A stretch of DNA of 64,000 bases from Salinicoccus halodurans (GTDB taxonomy: Bacteria > Bacillota > Bacilli > Staphylococcales > Salinicoccaceae). The position numbers were made by a program, and so were the translations under genes. The notes under the pieces are model-generated. The model was not told where the DNA came from. It did no database searches and worked only from the letters and a program-made list of their open reading frames with translations. Shown in pieces: positions 16,181 through 24,942 of the stretch (positions are counted from its first letter, which is position 1; the number at the start of each line of letters is the position of its first letter). Where the stretch lies: assembly GCF_900114445.1 (NCBI RefSeq), contig NZ_FOTB01000001.1, positions 678,937-742,936 on the forward strand, read 5' to 3'.

Positions 16181-16906
16181 ATGGAAGAAATCAGATTACA
16201 AAAAGCAATTGCAGACAGTGGAGTGACATCAAGGAGAAAAGCGGAGCAGCTCATCACAGAAGGACGTGTGGCAGTGAACGGAGAGATCGTTTCTGAACTC
16301 GGATCGAAAGTGACTATGTCAGATAAGATTGAAGTGGATGGTGTCCCTGTGACTAAAGAAGAGAAAGTCCATATTCTGTATTACAAACCGGCAGGGGAGA
16401 TTTCAGCTGTCGAAGATGACCGCAGCAGAGGTACAGTTACAGATGCATTCAAACAGATGGATGCGAGACTTTATCCGGTGGGCCGCCTGGACTATGATAC
16501 TTCGGGCATACTTCTCATGACCAACGATGGGGAGTTCACACAATATATGACCCATCCGAAATTCGAGATGAGCAAAACCTACCGCGTTAAAATCGACGGT
16601 ATCCTAAAACGCGACCAGCAGAAGGAGATGCGTAAGGGCATTACTTTAGAAGACGGTAAAACTGCCCCTGCAGGTGTAAAAGTGATCCGCGATAAAAAGG
16701 ACAGGCAGATGATTCTTGAACTTACAATCCACGAAGGAAAGAACCGTCAGGTAAGGCGGATGTTCGAACATTTCGGCCTGGAAGTGATCAAACTTACAAG
16801 AATCAGGTATGATTTCCTCACTCTTGACGGATTGGCAGAAGGAGAGTACAGGTTCCTTAAACCGCATGAAGTCAAGAAACTGATTGCGAATGCAAAGGAC
16901 GAGTAA
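16181..16906 (+). CDS. rluB: Ribosomal large-subunit pseudouridine synthase B
   Basis: 241 residues. An N-terminal S4 RNA-binding domain (about 1-60, GVTSRRKAEQLI) leads to the RsuA/RluB catalytic domain, with the active Asp in GRLDYDTSG near 103 and the later RQVRRMFEHFG motif. RluB modifies U2605 (E. coli numbering) of 23S rRNA; RluE/RluF-type or RsuA-type specificity cannot be excluded by eye. GAGGAGG in the end of scpB is its ribosome site. It closes the scpAB-rluB operon. Confidence 0.9.
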   Translation: MEEIRLQKAIADSGVTSRRKAEQLITEGRVAVNGEIVSELGSKVTMSDKIEVDGVPVTKEEKVHILYYKPAGEISAVEDDRSRGTVTDAFKQMDARLYPVGRLDYDTSGILLMTNDGEFTQYMTHPKFEMSKTYRVKIDGILKRDQQKEMRKGITLEDGKTAPAGVKVIRDKKDRQMILELTIHEGKNRQVRRMFEHFGLEVIKLTRIRYDFLTLDGLAEGEYRFLKPHEVKKLIANAKDE

Positions 16907-16917
16907 CCGTCTCCAAT

Positions 16918-16935
16918 TGTCATAATACTGTCATA
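16918..16935 (+). promoter_or_regulatory. TGTCATA direct repeat with 11-base spacing upstream of resA
   Basis: TGTCATA occurs at 16918-16924 and 16929-16935, one helical turn apart, ending 21 bases before the resA -10. Tandem half-sites at this spacing are typical of OmpR/PhoB-family response regulators. Candidates are ResD (encoded downstream) or PhoP, which controls the res operon in B. subtilis. The sequence does not identify which. Confidence 0.4.
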
Positions 16936-16953
16936 CAGGTCAAATTTATAAAA

Positions 16954-16962
16954 TGCTATAAT
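16954..16962 (+). promoter_or_regulatory. Extended -10 promoter of the resABCDE operon
   Basis: TGCTATAAT is a perfect extended -10, 35 bases before the resA ATG, with no good -35. This is consistent with an activator-dependent promoter using the direct repeat upstream. Confidence 0.6.
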
Positions 16963-16997
16963 GAAATTTATGAATGAACGTACAGGCAGGTGAGAAT

Positions 16998-17534
16998 ATG
17001 AAGCGCGGAACACGCAATATATTAAGGGTAAGCATCATTGTAACTGTTGCCGTTTTAATCGGCATCACACTCTGGTTCAACTTGACCTCAGACAACAAAA
17101 CTGTTGCAGTGGGGGATGAGGCAGTCGATTTTCAACTTACCACTATGGAAGGCGAACAAATACGCCTTTCCGAATTGACCGATGAAGGCAAAGGCGTGAT
17201 TCTTAATTTCTGGGGAACATGGTGTAAACCATGCCGTGAGGAAATGCCTGATATGAATGATATCTACACAGCTGATGATAATGATGAATATGAAATCGTC
17301 GCAGTGAACGTTGCGGAAAATGAACAGCAGATCAAACAATTCATATCCGGTCTCGAATCGGATCTTGAATTTCCGATAGCACTGGACAAGACGCGGGATG
17401 TCACTGAGGCATACAGCATCGGGCCGCTGCCTACAACAATAGCAGTCAACCAAGAAGGCACTGTAGTCAAAAAACAGGAATATCAGCTTACTCACGAAGA
17501 TATCCTGGCATTCATTGAAAATGCCACAGAATAG
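16998..17534 (+). CDS. resA: Thiol-disulfide oxidoreductase ResA
   Basis: 178 residues. An uncleaved N-terminal membrane anchor (about 9-28) is followed by an extracytoplasmic thioredoxin fold with the active site WCKPC. It reduces the haem-binding cysteines of apocytochrome c before haem attachment by ResBC. I choose the ATG at 16998 (AGGTGAGAAT upstream); the frame extends to 16974 without a ribosome site. First gene of resABCDE-ribU. Confidence 0.93.
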   Translation: MKRGTRNILRVSIIVTVAVLIGITLWFNLTSDNKTVAVGDEAVDFQLTTMEGEQIRLSELTDEGKGVILNFWGTWCKPCREEMPDMNDIYTADDNDEYEIVAVNVAENEQQIKQFISGLESDLEFPIALDKTRDVTEAYSIGPLPTTIAVNQEGTVVKKQEYQLTHEDILAFIENATE

Positions 17535-17543
17535 GATGAATGG

Positions 17544-19178
17544 ATGATGGAATTAAAAGAAATCAAATGTGGATCCTGTGGTCATGTGAACCCGCCCGGC
17601 ACCCAGCTGTGCCAGTCCTGCGGGAAAATGATCAACAGTGATTACGATAAGAAAAAGATTAAAGATCTAATGAGATATGATGGCAGCGCTGTAAGATCCA
17701 AGGTTAGGTCAAAAAGCATTTTTGACAAGATCTGGATCTTCTTCACTTCTATCAAAGTCGGTGTCTCGATTATACTGGCAATCGCCGTAGCAGCTGCAAT
17801 CGGCACTATATTCCCGCAGGAATATTTCATACCGATTGGTGTTGATCCGGCAGACTACTACCAGGAGAACTACGGCACTCTCGGCTATCTCTATTATACA
17901 CTGGGTTTCCATAATCTTTACTCCTCCTGGTGGTTTGTCCTGTTAAACGGAATGCTTGCCCTGTCAATCATCGCAGCAAGCATCGACAGGGGCATACCGC
18001 TGTTTAAATCGCTGAAGAACCAGCGGGTCAAAAAGCACGAATCTTTTTTCAGGAGACAGCGTCTGTTCAAACATGATGAAAATACTGAAAATGCCGAAAA
18101 AATCATAGGTCAGCTTAAGAAAAAGAGATATAAAGTCCGTCAGGACGGAAATAATTACTTACTTGAAAAAGGCAGACTGTCAAGGTGGGGGCCATATATC
18201 AACCATGTTGGCCTGATCATTCTTCTTACAGGCAGCATGCTCAGATTCTTCCCAGGCATGTATGTAGATGAAATCGTCTATCTCAATGAAGGGGAAACGA
18301 AGGATCTGCCGACTACGAACGGTCAGTATTATGTGAAAAATGATGGTTTTACCCTTGATACTTATGACGAAAAGTCAAAAGAGGTTTTCGACCAGGCACT
18401 GAACCAGGGCAATAATATAGTGAGCAACTTCCAAACGGATATAACCGTCTATGAAAATGAAAGCTCGGAAGTTGTAGGGGCAAAACCTGATCTGACTGAA
18501 ATAGACAACTACAGCATCAGAGTGAACCATCCGTACCGTTTTGATTCATATGAACTGTATCAGTCGAGCTATGATGATTCGCAAATGAAGGCGATGACGT
18601 TCAGACTGGAAGACGCAGAGGGCAATACTGTCGGCGAGAATTTCACAGTAAACCTGGATGATCCGGAGCAGTCCTATCAGATAAATGAAAATACCGAAAT
18701 CAAAATGAGGGCCTATGCTCCTGATTTCCTTGAAATAGCGGATAACGGCACACTTGTTTCGGAAACCCCTGTTCCAAGAAACCCGGCCTTCGTATTCGAA
18801 GTGAATAATGACGGAGAAAGTGAACTCAGCCTGCTTCAGATCATGAACAGTACAGATATTACATCAGGAAATGATTACAGCATCCGTTTCGTGGAAGCAG
18901 AGCAGCACATGGCAAGTGTACTTACGCTTAAGAAAGATCTGACTGTGCCTCTCGTTGCAGGCGGCTTTGTCATCTTCCTGCTCGGTGTCTTCATCGGTGC
19001 ATACATCAACCACCGGCGTATCTGGATCAGCCTTGAGGACGGCTTTACACTGGCTGGCCATACTAATAAAAACTACTTTGGCATGAAGAAAGAACTGGAT
19101 CAAATACTAGAGGCAAATTCATTAACTCCGGTATCAGATAAATTCGAAATAGAAGACAAAGCTAAAGATAAGGAGTAA
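17544..19178 (+). CDS. resB: Cytochrome c biogenesis protein ResB
   Basis: 544 residues. An N-terminal zinc-ribbon-like segment has two Cys pairs (CGSC and CQSC, about residues 9-27), as in B. subtilis ResB. Transmembrane segments follow near 62-90, 120-150 and 215-235, then a large extracytoplasmic domain and a final membrane helix near 470-490. With ResC it moves haem outward and ligates it to apocytochrome c (system II). It starts nine bases after resA; the start may be 17544 or the next ATG. Confidence 0.93.
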   Translation: MMELKEIKCGSCGHVNPPGTQLCQSCGKMINSDYDKKKIKDLMRYDGSAVRSKVRSKSIFDKIWIFFTSIKVGVSIILAIAVAAAIGTIFPQEYFIPIGVDPADYYQENYGTLGYLYYTLGFHNLYSSWWFVLLNGMLALSIIAASIDRGIPLFKSLKNQRVKKHESFFRRQRLFKHDENTENAEKIIGQLKKKRYKVRQDGNNYLLEKGRLSRWGPYINHVGLIILLTGSMLRFFPGMYVDEIVYLNEGETKDLPTTNGQYYVKNDGFTLDTYDEKSKEVFDQALNQGNNIVSNFQTDITVYENESSEVVGAKPDLTEIDNYSIRVNHPYRFDSYELYQSSYDDSQMKAMTFRLEDAEGNTVGENFTVNLDDPEQSYQINENTEIKMRAYAPDFLEIADNGTLVSETPVPRNPAFVFEVNNDGESELSLLQIMNSTDITSGNDYSIRFVEAEQHMASVLTLKKDLTVPLVAGGFVIFLLGVFIGAYINHRRIWISLEDGFTLAGHTNKNYFGMKKELDQILEANSLTPVSDKFEIEDKAKDKE

Positions 19179-19182
19179 TAAA

Positions 19183-20382
19183 ATGGAATCTCAACTTGTA
19201 TCCATAAGCAGCACCCTGCTGTATGCAGCGTTTATAATATACCTTGTTGCACTGCTTCCACTTGCGGCAAGCATCAAATCCAAATCTAAAAAACCGGGCA
19301 AGATTTCCATTGTCTTGATCGTCGCAGCATTTATCATGCAGCTCGGTTATTTCATATTGAGATGGATTGCCCAGGGGCATGCACCTGTTTCAAACATGTA
19401 TGAGTTCATCACCATGTTTGCAATCATGATGATTGCCGGGTTCCTGATCACATATCATTATTTCAAAACACAAGTATTCGGACTGTTTGCCATCCCTGTG
19501 TCACTGCTTCTTATAGCATACGGCAGTATGTTCTCCCGTGAAGTGGAGCCGCTTATTCCGGCGCTTCAGAGCAACTGGCTGGCCATTCACGTTATCACTG
19601 TCACACTTGCATATGGTATACTTTCCATGAGTGCGGTGGCCGGATTGATCTATCTGCTCAAAGCGGTGCCTGCTACAGAAAAATCATGGCGCGCACGCTT
19701 CCTGGAATCAATCATGGCAGGCATAGTGATTGTCATCACATTTATAGCCACTACAGTTTTGATGCAGTCTGTAATCGGATACCAGGATGATTTCCTCTAC
19801 ACCGATAAGCAGGGGCAGACACAGGTTGCGGAATATCATCTGCCCAGCCTTGTCAACTTTGAAGGAGCGGTACCGGTTGAACATGCCGGGGAGAATAACT
19901 ACGAAGAGGCGGACCATTTCCACAGCGGAATCAATCTTCCTCCACTGATCGATTCCCAGAAACTGAATACGGTTCTCTGGTCTGTACTTGCGGGTCTTAT
20001 CGTTTACGGTATTATTAGATTAATCATCAGGAAACGCATCACTGCACTGATAAAACCTCTGACTGACAGAGCGGATCTCAAACTGATGGATGAGATCGGT
20101 TACCGGTCGGTCATTATAGGGTTCCCTATATTTGCTCTCGGCGGTATATTCTTTGCCGCAATATGGGCCCAGATTGCATGGAGCAGATTCTGGGGCTGGG
20201 ATCCCAAAGAGACATGGGCATTCATTACATTCATGTTCTATACGATTTTCCTGCACTTGAGACTTAACAGGGGATATGAGGGGGAGAAGTCGGCATGGCT
20301 TGCAATCATAGGCTTCCTGCTGATAATTTTCAACCTCATCGCTATCAACCTGCTGGTCGCAGGCCTGCATTCTTACGCATAA
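19183..20382 (+). CDS. resC: Cytochrome c biogenesis protein ResC (CcsB/CcsA type)
   Basis: 399 residues with about eight membrane helices. The haem-handling motif WGWDPKETWA lies near 343, with flanking His residues on the outer face. It is the haem-channel partner of ResB. AAGGAG precedes the ATG four bases after resB. Its presence with the qcr operon in the same window implies a functional cytochrome c pathway. Confidence 0.94.
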   Translation: MESQLVSISSTLLYAAFIIYLVALLPLAASIKSKSKKPGKISIVLIVAAFIMQLGYFILRWIAQGHAPVSNMYEFITMFAIMMIAGFLITYHYFKTQVFGLFAIPVSLLLIAYGSMFSREVEPLIPALQSNWLAIHVITVTLAYGILSMSAVAGLIYLLKAVPATEKSWRARFLESIMAGIVIVITFIATTVLMQSVIGYQDDFLYTDKQGQTQVAEYHLPSLVNFEGAVPVEHAGENNYEEADHFHSGINLPPLIDSQKLNTVLWSVLAGLIVYGIIRLIIRKRITALIKPLTDRADLKLMDEIGYRSVIIGFPIFALGGIFFAAIWAQIAWSRFWGWDPKETWAFITFMFYTIFLHLRLNRGYEGEKSAWLAIIGFLLIIFNLIAINLLVAGLHSYA

Positions 20383-20400
20383 TATGGAAAGAGGGTTTGT

Positions 20401-21108
20401 ATGGCTGAAAATATTCTAATCGTCGATGATGAAGAACGCATCAGAAAATTGCTCAATATGTATCTGGTACGCGAAGGCTACGAAATCACAGAGGCCGATA
20501 ATGGGGAAGATGCTCTGGATCTGGCAATGGAAAAAGATTTCCACTGCATTCTCCTCGACCTCATGATGCCGAAAATGGACGGCATTGAAGTAGCCAAGCG
20601 CCTGAGGAACCATAAATCCACACCCATCATCATGCTCACCGCCAAAGGCGAGGAGAACAACCGGGTGGAAGGCTTTGAAGTGGGGGCAGACGATTACATC
20701 GTCAAGCCGTTTTCACCCCGGGAAGTCGTTTTGAGGGTGAAGGCGATACTGAGACGTTCTTCAGAGACATCATTCATTGAAGCAGATGCGACAGCAAAAG
20801 ATGTCATCGCATACGATCATCTTGTAATCGATAATGATGCACATAGAGTCCTTGCAAATAACACTAAAGTGAATCTGACACCAAAAGAGTATGAACTCCT
20901 GCTCTTTTTAGCAAAAAGTCCGGATAAAGTATTCGACCGCGAAGAGCTTTTAAGAGAAGTATGGCACTATGATTTCTATGGCGATCTCCGTACGGTGGAT
21001 ACCCACGTAAAACGGCTGAGGGAGAAGCTGAACAAAGTTTCACCGGAAGCGAGTGAGATGATCCATACCGTCTGGGGCATCGGCTACAAGTTCGAGGTCA
21101 ATGAATAA
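20401..21108 (+). CDS. resD: Response regulator ResD (SrrA)
   Basis: 235 residues. An OmpR-family receiver has acidic pocket DD at 9-10, phospho-acceptor D53 (LLDLMMP) and Lys in VKPF near 102. A C-terminal winged helix (about 135-233) carries DTHVKRLREKL. In Bacillus and Staphylococcus the orthologue switches respiratory and anaerobic genes with ResE/SrrB. AAGAGGG precedes the ATG. The stop overlaps the resE start by one base. Confidence 0.95.
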   Translation: MAENILIVDDEERIRKLLNMYLVREGYEITEADNGEDALDLAMEKDFHCILLDLMMPKMDGIEVAKRLRNHKSTPIIMLTAKGEENNRVEGFEVGADDYIVKPFSPREVVLRVKAILRRSSETSFIEADATAKDVIAYDHLVIDNDAHRVLANNTKVNLTPKEYELLLFLAKSPDKVFDREELLREVWHYDFYGDLRTVDTHVKRLREKLNKVSPEASEMIHTVWGIGYKFEVNE

Positions 21109-22805
21109 TGAAAGTATTGAACAGCGTCGTAACTAAACTGTGGTTGACTATCATTTTGATAGTAACTACAGTTTTAATTATATTATCAGTGATTCTCAGT
21201 ATGTATTTCAGAAACTATATGCTCAATTCCACAGAAGCATTACTGGAAGAGGAGATCTCAAGAGCAGAGGAGATAGTGTTGAGCAGACATGACAATCAGG
21301 ATTTCGATTCCACTTTACTCCGGGAGGATAATCTCATAATCTACAGAGACGGTCAGATGATTTCACAACAATCCTCAACAGACCGTGAAATATTCTCAAG
21401 AATCATTGAAGGCGGCGGGGAAGGGAACACATTCCTGCTGGATGATATCGGAGGCCATGATTACATGGTCCGTGTATCGAATCTAAGTGGATTTTTCGAT
21501 GAAGACATGGCAATCATCAAGTACCGGGATCTCGAGGATATCAATGAATCCATGACTGCTGTCACCATGATCATTCTTGCCAGTGGATTTGTCCTGTTCC
21601 TCATTACAACCTCCTTTGCTTTCTTTCTGATCAACAGGATAACAAGACCCCTGATCAATCTGAAGAATGCGGCATTCAGGACAGCAAAAGGGAAATACAA
21701 TACAATTGAAACCAAGAGTAGGGATGAGATCGGTGAACTTACTCTGGCTTTCAATAAGATGAATAATGACATTCAGAATAATATAGAACAGATAGAGCAT
21801 GAAAAGAACCTGAGGGAACAGATATTCACATCGATTAACGAAGGAGTCCTTTATTTCGACAGGGAAGTGAAGCTCATATATTCCAATCAGAAAGGGAACC
21901 TCCTGTATGATTATCTGAAATCACAGCCGGATACTTTCGAGCATTTTCATAACGACATCCGGGAGATTGCTCAATACCGCAGACCCGCTGTGGAGCGGGT
22001 GGAAATCAAAGACAGGCATATGCAGTTCTCATATACACCGGTTGAACAGGATCATGAATTGTTTGGTGTCATCCTGCTTATCCGGGATATTACAGAAGAA
22101 GTGAACACTGAAAAAATGAGATCCGAATTCATCGCAAATGTGTCACATGAATTGAAAACACCGATGGTGATGCTGAGCGGGTACTCAGAGGCACTCATTG
22201 ATGATATTGTCACAGGTCCTGATGAAATCAAAGAGATGGCAGGTATTATAAAAGATGAATCCGACAGGATGAACACCATGGTAAATGAACTGATTACCAT
22301 AGCAAGGATGGATACCGGATCCGACTTCTTCAATATTGATGAAAATGATTTCGGTGATCTGCTCGAAAAACTAGCAGCAAGATTCCGTCATGAGATGCAG
22401 GAAAACGGTATTTCCTTCACTGTTGATACGCATGATTCCAATCTTCTCTTCAACTTTGACTATGATAAGATCAACCAGGTGCTGACGAATCTGTTGGATA
22501 ATGCCATCCGCTATACGTCAGAGGGAGACGGAATAAAGATAGATGTCACCGAAGCGGGACGGTTTGCGATCATAGAAGTCAGTGATACCGGTGCAGGTAT
22601 CCTTCCCGAACATCAGGAACGTGTCTTTGAAAGATTTTACAAAGTGGATGAATCAAGAACGCGCGGTAAACACGGTACAGGGCTCGGACTCTATATCGTC
22701 CGCAGTATAATACACAGGCATAACGGAACGATTGAACTGGAAAGTGAATTCGGCAGCGGAACGACATTCCGGATTGTTCTGCCAAAAACAAACGAAGAGA
22801 GATGA
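21108..22805 (+). CDS. resE: Sensor histidine kinase ResE (SrrB)
   Basis: 565 residues. Two membrane helices (about 10-32 and 149-175) enclose an extracytoplasmic sensor. HAMP (about 176-228), a PAS-like domain (about 235-325), the HisKA domain with phospho-accepting His near 346 (SHELKTP) and an ATPase domain with N, G1 and G2 boxes (NLLDNAIRYT, DTGAGI, GTGLGL) follow. It phosphorylates ResD in response to the respiratory or quinone redox state. The stop is four bases before ribU. Confidence 0.95.
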   Translation: MKVLNSVVTKLWLTIILIVTTVLIILSVILSMYFRNYMLNSTEALLEEEISRAEEIVLSRHDNQDFDSTLLREDNLIIYRDGQMISQQSSTDREIFSRIIEGGGEGNTFLLDDIGGHDYMVRVSNLSGFFDEDMAIIKYRDLEDINESMTAVTMIILASGFVLFLITTSFAFFLINRITRPLINLKNAAFRTAKGKYNTIETKSRDEIGELTLAFNKMNNDIQNNIEQIEHEKNLREQIFTSINEGVLYFDREVKLIYSNQKGNLLYDYLKSQPDTFEHFHNDIREIAQYRRPAVERVEIKDRHMQFSYTPVEQDHELFGVILLIRDITEEVNTEKMRSEFIANVSHELKTPMVMLSGYSEALIDDIVTGPDEIKEMAGIIKDESDRMNTMVNELITIARMDTGSDFFNIDENDFGDLLEKLAARFRHEMQENGISFTVDTHDSNLLFNFDYDKINQVLTNLLDNAIRYTSEGDGIKIDVTEAGRFAIIEVSDTGAGILPEHQERVFERFYKVDESRTRGKHGTGLGLYIVRSIIHRHNGTIELESEFGSGTTFRIVLPKTNEER

Positions 22806-22809
22806 GGCT

Positions 22810-23367
22810 ATGAGACAGAATAAGTTACAAAGGTTGATTTTGATCAGTATACTTGCAGCTTTGTCGTTTATACTGATGCTCCTGCAATTTCCAATTCCGT
22901 TCATGCCGCCATTTTTAATGGTGGACTTTTCCGATATTCCGGCATTTATCGGATTCATTTTATTGGGAGGCATGGCAGGATCTCTGATCATCGTTTTAAA
23001 GATTGTGCTATATGCTCTGCTGATGGCGAGCGAACCTATCGGTCCGCTGGCCAATCTGCTTGCAGCATTCTCACTGCTGCTGCCGGTCTATTTCATGTAT
23101 GTGCGGTCGAAAACAAGAAAATCACTGATTGCAGGTTTTGTACTCGGTATCCTGTCCCTGACCTTCATGATGGCGGTGCTCAACTATTTCGTACTGCTGC
23201 CGATGTACGGCCTGATCATCGACCATACTGATCTGATTGCAAATATCCGGGCAGTGGTCACAGCCGGCATTATCCCGTTCAATCTCATCAAGGGCATCAT
23301 CGTCTGCCTTGTCGCCTACCTTATCTACATTAAACTTATTCCGAAGCTTGAAAAATTGATGAAGTGA
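22810..23367 (+). CDS. ribU: Riboflavin ECF transporter substrate-binding subunit RibU
   Basis: 185 residues, six predicted membrane helices and near-total hydrophobicity. Family hallmarks are the N-terminal RLILISILAALSFILML helix and the loop PFLMVDFSDIPAF. It binds riboflavin and works with the shared EcfAA'T energising module, not encoded here. The ATG at 22810 follows GAGATGAGG. With only four bases from resE there is no room for an FMN riboswitch, so supply of the flavin precursor is tied to the ResDE transcript. Confidence 0.9.
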   Translation: MRQNKLQRLILISILAALSFILMLLQFPIPFMPPFLMVDFSDIPAFIGFILLGGMAGSLIIVLKIVLYALLMASEPIGPLANLLAAFSLLLPVYFMYVRSKTRKSLIAGFVLGILSLTFMMAVLNYFVLLPMYGLIIDHTDLIANIRAVVTAGIIPFNLIKGIIVCLVAYLIYIKLIPKLEKLMK

Positions 23368-23371
23368 TAAA

Positions 23372-23415
23372 ATTAAAACACATGCGCAGCCGACCGGCTG
23401 CGCATGTGTTTTAAT
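23372..23415. terminator. Strong bidirectional terminator between ribU and fer
   Basis: A perfect 20-base stem (23372-23391 with 23396-23415) around loop GACC, with A-rich and T-rich ends on either side. It terminates ribU on the plus strand and fer on the minus strand. Confidence 0.95.
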
Positions 23416-23423
23416 CAATCTAT

Positions 23424-23711
<288 letters not shown>

Positions 23712-23736
23712 TTACGGCTAATCTTCCTTATTTTCA

Positions 23737-23763
23737 ATTATATTTGGTCTAGATGAGGTACAA
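23737..23763 (-). promoter_or_regulatory. Candidate promoter of fer
   Basis: Minus strand: TTGTAC (23763-23758), 15 bases, TATAAT (23742-23737), about 58 bases before the ATG. Spacing is short but both hexamers are good. Confidence 0.5.
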
Positions 23764-23798
23764 TACGACTATTGGCGTATCCTTCATTTCATTATCAC

Positions 23799-23827
23799 TT
23801 TAAAATGTAATGGAAACGTAATATAAT
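23799..23827 (+). promoter_or_regulatory. Candidate promoter of the LysM membrane protein gene
   Basis: TTTAAA (23799-23804), 17 bases, TATAAT (23822-23827), 34 bases before the ATG. Confidence 0.55.
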
Positions 23828-23861
23828 GAAGTAGAATTACTTTAGTTTGAGGAGAATGTCA

Positions 23862-24929
23862 ATGAAGGACGATTTTTATAAAGATATTGAACATAAGCGT
23901 GCTTCTAAAGATGTCGACGGAGCGAAAAACAATCCATCTGAGGATGAGCAAAAGCAGACGATGAAACGCTCTGACCGTCATCGTGCGAAGCTTGAGAAAG
24001 AAAAGCAGAAGCAGGAGGCCAAAGCCAAGCCCGGCGAACAGAAACCCAGTCCTTTTGCTTATATAGGTCAAAAGATGTCTGCTTATTTCAGCCGTGAGAA
24101 CCTTGAGAAAGGAAAAGTGTTTTTTGCAGGCAAATTTTCATCATACAATAAGCGCTTCAGAGACGAACTTAAAGTTTCCAAAGAAAAATTGGCCGATTTT
24201 GGAAACAGACGGAAAACTTCCAATACTGAAGAAGTAAAAGAAGGGAATGAGGAAAAGAAAAAAGGCCTGCTGCCAATCATCATTGGCGGGGCCTTCCTTC
24301 TACCTGTAACCATCATTCTTTTCGTAATGATCATCAGCAACTTCTGGCCATCCGGTGGAAACGGGACTGAACTTGCAGGGGGCACAGAAGAGAGCACAGA
24401 AGATGCTTCCAACGAACAGACGGATGGAGAAGTCAATGAAGAGCTCGAAGCACAGAAAGCCGAAAAGGAAAGGGAACTGGCTGAGAATCGCGAAGAAGGT
24501 TCGGATTCCGGTGAGGATCTTGGCACCGGGGAACTTGCTTTCGATTACTCTGAAGAGGAACAATCAGAACTAGAGGACGCAGCAACAGCTGCAATCGAAG
24601 AAAAAGAATCCGGAGAGGATTCCGGTTCTGATTCAAGTGAAGTGGAAACACCTGCTGAAAATGATACCGCGGAGGAATCCTCGGAAGAAGTTACCGAAGA
24701 GGAACCCACTGAGGAGCAGACTGAAGAATCTGTTGAGAATGAAGAATCGGCTGAAGAGGGCACTTCCGGAGGAACAACTCACGTAGTAAGTCCGGAGGAC
24801 AACCTTTTCAGGATCGCCATCCGGTATTACGGCAGCGGCAGTACCGAAAATGTTAATAAGATAATGGATGCAAATGGCGTTAGCCCAGACTCGCTGACTG
24901 TCGGCCAGGAACTTGTCATCCCGGAATAG
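23862..24929 (+). CDS. EbpS/YpbE-like membrane protein with C-terminal LysM domain
   Basis: 355 residues. A charged Lys/Glu-rich N-terminal region (about 1-133) lies before one membrane helix (about 134-160). A long, highly acidic Ser/Thr/Glu-rich linker (about 165-300) leads to a single LysM domain (about 305-354) that should bind peptidoglycan. The order resembles S. aureus EbpS (elastin-binding protein) and B. subtilis YpbE, also found near fer. Elastin binding is not implied. The ATG at 23862 follows GAGGAGA. The linker is low-complexity and probably spans the wall. Confidence 0.78.
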   Translation: MKDDFYKDIEHKRASKDVDGAKNNPSEDEQKQTMKRSDRHRAKLEKEKQKQEAKAKPGEQKPSPFAYIGQKMSAYFSRENLEKGKVFFAGKFSSYNKRFRDELKVSKEKLADFGNRRKTSNTEEVKEGNEEKKKGLLPIIIGGAFLLPVTIILFVMIISNFWPSGGNGTELAGGTEESTEDASNEQTDGEVNEELEAQKAEKERELAENREEGSDSGEDLGTGELAFDYSEEEQSELEDAATAAIEEKESGEDSGSDSSEVETPAENDTAEESSEEVTEEEPTEEQTEESVENEESAEEGTSGGTTHVVSPEDNLFRIAIRYYGSGSTENVNKIMDANGVSPDSLTVGQELVIPE

Positions 24930-24942
24930 AAAGGTGTTAACC

